Positions 5,066-6,796 of a stretch of 6,796 nt of DNA are shown here, piece after piece (within the stretch, counting starts at the first letter, position 1; each line of letters begins with the position of its first letter). The notes under the pieces are model-generated. The model did no database searches. It saw nothing but the letters and a program-made list of their open reading frames with translations, and was not told the origin of the DNA. A program made the position numbers and the translations under genes. The stretch lies in NCBI GenBank assembly GCA_030037055.1, contig JASHRZ010000749.1:1-6796 (forward strand). The letters run 5' to 3'. This DNA comes from Alphaproteobacteria bacterium. Its GTDB lineage: Bacteria; Pseudomonadota; Alphaproteobacteria; ATCC43930; CGMCC-115725.

Positions 5066-5794
5066 CTACGCCTTCGCCTCCACACTGCTGCCGATGGCGA
5101 GGCCGAGCGCTTCATCGGCGCGGCCGAGATTGACGGCGATCTCGGCAAGCCCGTTGGAATTCTCGTACCAGAAGGCTTCACCTGCGGGCACGGCGGAAAA
5201 AGTGCGGGCGCGAGGGATGGCGCGGCCGGCGGCGAGGAGCCTCGCATCGACAGGGAGCTGCGCGGCGCGCAGGCCGGTCAGCGCATTGCCGTAATGGTCG
5301 ATATAGACGATCTCGGCGAGATCGTCGGGCCAGTCGGCGCAGCGGCCGAAGTCGCTCGGGCGCGGCTCGCTCGGGACCGAATCGCCGCGCGCCAGCATGG
5401 CGGCCACTGGCGCGAAGAGGTCGCGACCGTGGAAGCTCGCCGAGAGCGCTTCGGGCCGCCAAGTGATCTCCGAAACCCGCGCCGCGGGCGCGCGGCGGCG
5501 GACCAGCTCGAAGAGGCCGTTGTCGGGACCGACGTAAAGCCTGCCCTCGGCTTCGACCAGAAGCGCCGCGCGGGGGCCGCCGACGCCGGGATCGACCACG
5601 GCGAGCAGCACCGTTCCCGGCAGAAACCAGGCGCCATAGGTGGCGAGAAGATAGGCTGCCGCCTTCGGATTGCGGCTCGGCGCGTCGGCGAAGAGGTCGA
5701 CCACTGGGACGGCGGGCGCGAGACGGTACAGCACCGCCTTCACCTGCCCGGTATAGGGCCCGGCAAGGCCGAAATCGGTGAAGAGGACGATCAT
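5066..5794 (-). CDS. SAM hydrolase (SAM hydroxide adenosyltransferase, DUF62 family)
   Basis: Characterised members of this family (Pfam SAM_adeno_trans, related in fold to fluorinase and chlorinase) use water or hydroxide to split S-adenosylmethionine into adenosine and methionine. From the ATG at 5794 the protein has 242 residues, close to family size. Visible motifs are LFTDFG at 4-9, GPYTGQVKAVLY at 12-23, AVVDPGVGG at 65-73, GPDNGLFE at 89-96, SASFHGRDLFAP at 118-129, IDHYGNALTG at 165-174 and WYENSNGLAEIAVN at 209-222. Asp68, Arg75 and His122 fit the Asp-Arg-His triad described for the hydroxide-using members. I see no sign of the halogenase active site. The frame can extend to a TTG at 5803, but MIVLFTDFG is the usual family start. 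Physiological role is unclear; proposals include limiting SAM levels. It is the first gene of the minus-strand run, with rnhB and ccrM after it. Confidence 0.9.
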   Translation of the reverse strand: MIVLFTDFGLAGPYTGQVKAVLYRLAPAVPVVDLFADAPSRNPKAAAYLLATYGAWFLPGTVLLAVVDPGVGGPRAALLVEAEGRLYVGPDNGLFELVRRRAPAARVSEITWRPEALSASFHGRDLFAPVAAMLARGDSVPSEPRPSDFGRCADWPDDLAEIVYIDHYGNALTGLRAAQLPVDARLLAAGRAIPRARTFSAVPAGEAFWYENSNGLAEIAVNLGRADEALGLAIGSSVEAKA

Positions 5795-5808
5795 GGGACG
5801 CAAGTAGT

Positions 5809-5883
5809 CAGTTTTCAGTTTTCAGTCGTCAGTTTGGCCCACCTTCCGGCCACTGAAAACTGACAACTGACGACTGACAACTG
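5809..5883. repeat. Inverted array of 7-bp CAGTNNT units around a GGCC hairpin
   Basis: The left arm is CAGTTTT, CAGTTTT, CAGTCGT, CAGTTT (5809-5835). A short hairpin follows: GGCC (5836-5839), 8 bases, GGCC (5848-5851). The right arm is the complementary form: ACTGAAA, ACTGACA, ACTGACG, ACTGACA, ACTG (5852-5883). The period is 7 throughout, and one strand could fold into a long imperfect hairpin. A degenerate extra unit may precede it at 5802-5808. It fills 75 of the 127 bases between the divergent start codons at 5794 and 5922. It is not CRISPR (unit far too short, no spacers). Similar short heptanucleotide repeats are known in several bacterial phyla; I cannot say which family this belongs to. 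Confidence 0.8.
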
Positions 5884-5921
5884 TCGCTTGACCTGCGGCA
5901 GAGGGGCGGCATGCTGGTGCG

Positions 5922-6653
5922 ATGGAGACGCTGTTCTACGACGACAAGCGGGCGCGGCCGCCGATGCAGCGCCTGTGGCGGGAGGCGGTGTCGGCAGCGA
6001 CGCCGATGCGGCAGCGCGCGATCCTCGCCGCGGCGCGTGCGGCACCCGCAGGCGACGGCCATCCGGTGCTGCTGGTGCCGGGCTTCCTGCGCGGCGAAGG
6101 CTATATGAAGCCGCTTACCCGCTTCCTTGAGGCGCGCGGCTATGCCGTCCATGGCTGGCGGCTCGGCGTCAATCTCGGCCCGACCGAGCGCGCGCTCGAC
6201 GGGCTCGAGCGCCGGCTTGAGGCGATCGTCGAGCGCGCGGGGCGCAAGGTGAGCCTCATCGGCCACAGCCTCGGCGGCGCCTTTGCCCGCGAGCTGGCGA
6301 AGCAGCAGCCGGGCTACGTGCGCCAGCTGATCGTGCTGGCGAGCCCGATCCGCCTGCCGACGGCAAGCCAGCTCGAACCGCTCTATCGCATGCTGGCGCG
6401 CTGGCACAGCCGCCATTCCTCGAGCCTCTATGCCGGCTTCAACTTGCCGCCGGCGGTGCCGGTGACGGCGCTCTACACGCTGAGCGACGGCATCGTCGCC
6501 TGGCAGAGCTGCCTCGAGGCCGAGGGGCCGCGTCGCGAGAACATCGAGGTCAAGGGCGCGCACAGCACCATGGCGCGCAGCCCCGCCGCCTGGCGCATCA
6601 TCGCCGACCGGCTTGCCCAGCACGAAGGCGAATGGCGCCCTTACGGCGCTTAG
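5922..6653 (+). CDS. Alpha/beta-hydrolase fold protein (esterase/lipase-like)
   Basis: The 243-residue product has the alpha/beta-hydrolase pattern: HPVLLVPGFLRGEGYMKPL at 47-65 (core strand and oxyanion-hole region), VSLIGHSLGGAFARELAK at 110-127 with nucleophile Ser116 in G-H-S-L-G-G, TLSDGIVAW at 186-194 with the likely acid Asp189, and VKGAHSTMARSP at 210-221 with catalytic His214. The triad therefore looks complete. A short N-terminal segment (1-45) is predicted helical, with no signal peptide or membrane segment, so it is probably cytoplasmic. The general form resembles triacylglycerol-lipase or PGAP1-like esterases, but the substrate cannot be told from sequence. Start is ATG at 5922; an AGAGGGG sits about 16 bases upstream, farther than ideal, so translation initiation may be weak. 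It is divergent from the SAM hydrolase gene and followed by an IS-like repeat pair. Confidence 0.85.
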   Translation: METLFYDDKRARPPMQRLWREAVSAATPMRQRAILAAARAAPAGDGHPVLLVPGFLRGEGYMKPLTRFLEARGYAVHGWRLGVNLGPTERALDGLERRLEAIVERAGRKVSLIGHSLGGAFARELAKQQPGYVRQLIVLASPIRLPTASQLEPLYRMLARWHSRHSSSLYAGFNLPPAVPVTALYTLSDGIVAWQSCLEAEGPRRENIEVKGAHSTMARSPAAWRIIADRLAQHEGEWRPYGA

Positions 6654-6722
6654 AGCGTGTTTTGTTCAGACGCAATCGTCAGCTGTCCCTCTGCCCGCGC
6701 AAGCGGCGGTCGGATGTGCAAT

Positions 6723-6764
6723 CGGGGACATAGGTGACAGTTCTATCCGGGCACATAGGTAACA
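6723..6764. repeat. Pair of 17-bp direct repeats, probable end of an insertion sequence
   Basis: CGGGGACATAGGTGACA (6723-6739) and CGGGCACATAGGTAACA (6748-6764) match at 15 of 17 positions with a 25-base period. Read on the minus strand they give TGTTACCTATGTGCCCG followed by TGTCACCTATGTCCCCG. From memory, repeats of this wording flank IS481/IS3-like integrase-core transposases in proteobacteria. No transposase is visible because the window ends 32 bases later. The stretch 6654-6722 between the hydrolase stop and the repeats holds only a 4-bp GC stem with a GCAA loop (6695-6706). Confidence 0.5.
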
Positions 6765-6796
6765 CCTCAGCCTGGAAAATGGGGCGCGCGGCGGGG

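Noticed and set aside
5809..5883. Heptamer array as a CRISPR
   Set aside because: Units are 7 bp, contiguous and inverted, with no spacers and no cas genes.
5829..6623. 264-residue minus-strand open frame opposite the alpha/beta hydrolase
   Set aside because: Mirror shadow; the plus frame has a complete catalytic triad.

Overview
The window looks like chromosomal DNA of a GC-rich alphaproteobacterium, probably Rhizobiales-like. The main evidence is a full-length CcrM-type GANTC adenine methyltransferase directly downstream of rnhB, a MutY C-terminus with alphaproteobacterial-style motifs, and high third-position GC. No species can be named from the sequence alone.

Layout from left to right. 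Bases 2-301 hold the 3' end of mutY on the plus strand. Bases 302-1203 have no intact gene. Their left part (about 340-720) is less GC-rich than the surroundings. It carries a scrap resembling the C-terminus of a type I restriction specificity subunit (HsdS), followed by the first ~44 residues of a DUF4917-like protein that then loses similarity. This looks like the scar of a decayed defence or mobile region. The right part (about 661-1019) holds overlapping open frames that I do not recognise, and there is a CTCTCCC-type palindrome at 1164-1185 next to the end of leuA. Four minus-strand genes follow. They are, in transcription order (right to left), a SAM hydrolase of the DUF62 family (5794-5066), rnhB (5006-4380), ccrM (4304-3207) and a type-2 leuA (2868-1204). 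At the right, an alpha/beta hydrolase gene (5922-6653) runs divergently. The window ends in a pair of 17-bp direct repeats that resemble the edge of an insertion sequence.

Two non-coding regions deserve attention. The 338-base stretch between ccrM and leuA contains a good sigma70-type promoter on the minus strand, two 10-bp hairpins and two small ORFs. The second ORF ends in a Leu-rich run just before a hairpin, which fits a leucine-attenuation leader for leuA. The ccrM upstream region contains four GANTC sites within 56 bp, which fits methylation-dependent control of the methyltransferase by its own product. A third feature is a 75-bp inverted array of 7-bp CAGTNNT units filling most of the divergent intergenic gap between the SAM hydrolase and alpha/beta hydrolase genes.

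Functionally the genes cover genome maintenance (MutY, RNase HII), epigenetic cell-cycle control (CcrM), leucine synthesis (LeuA) and SAM turnover (SAM hydrolase). CcrM consumes SAM and the DUF62 protein hydrolyses it, but a functional link between them is only an inference. I found no complete new system. The best candidates for novelty are the leuA leader, the ccrM GANTC cluster, the heptamer element and the defence-gene scar.
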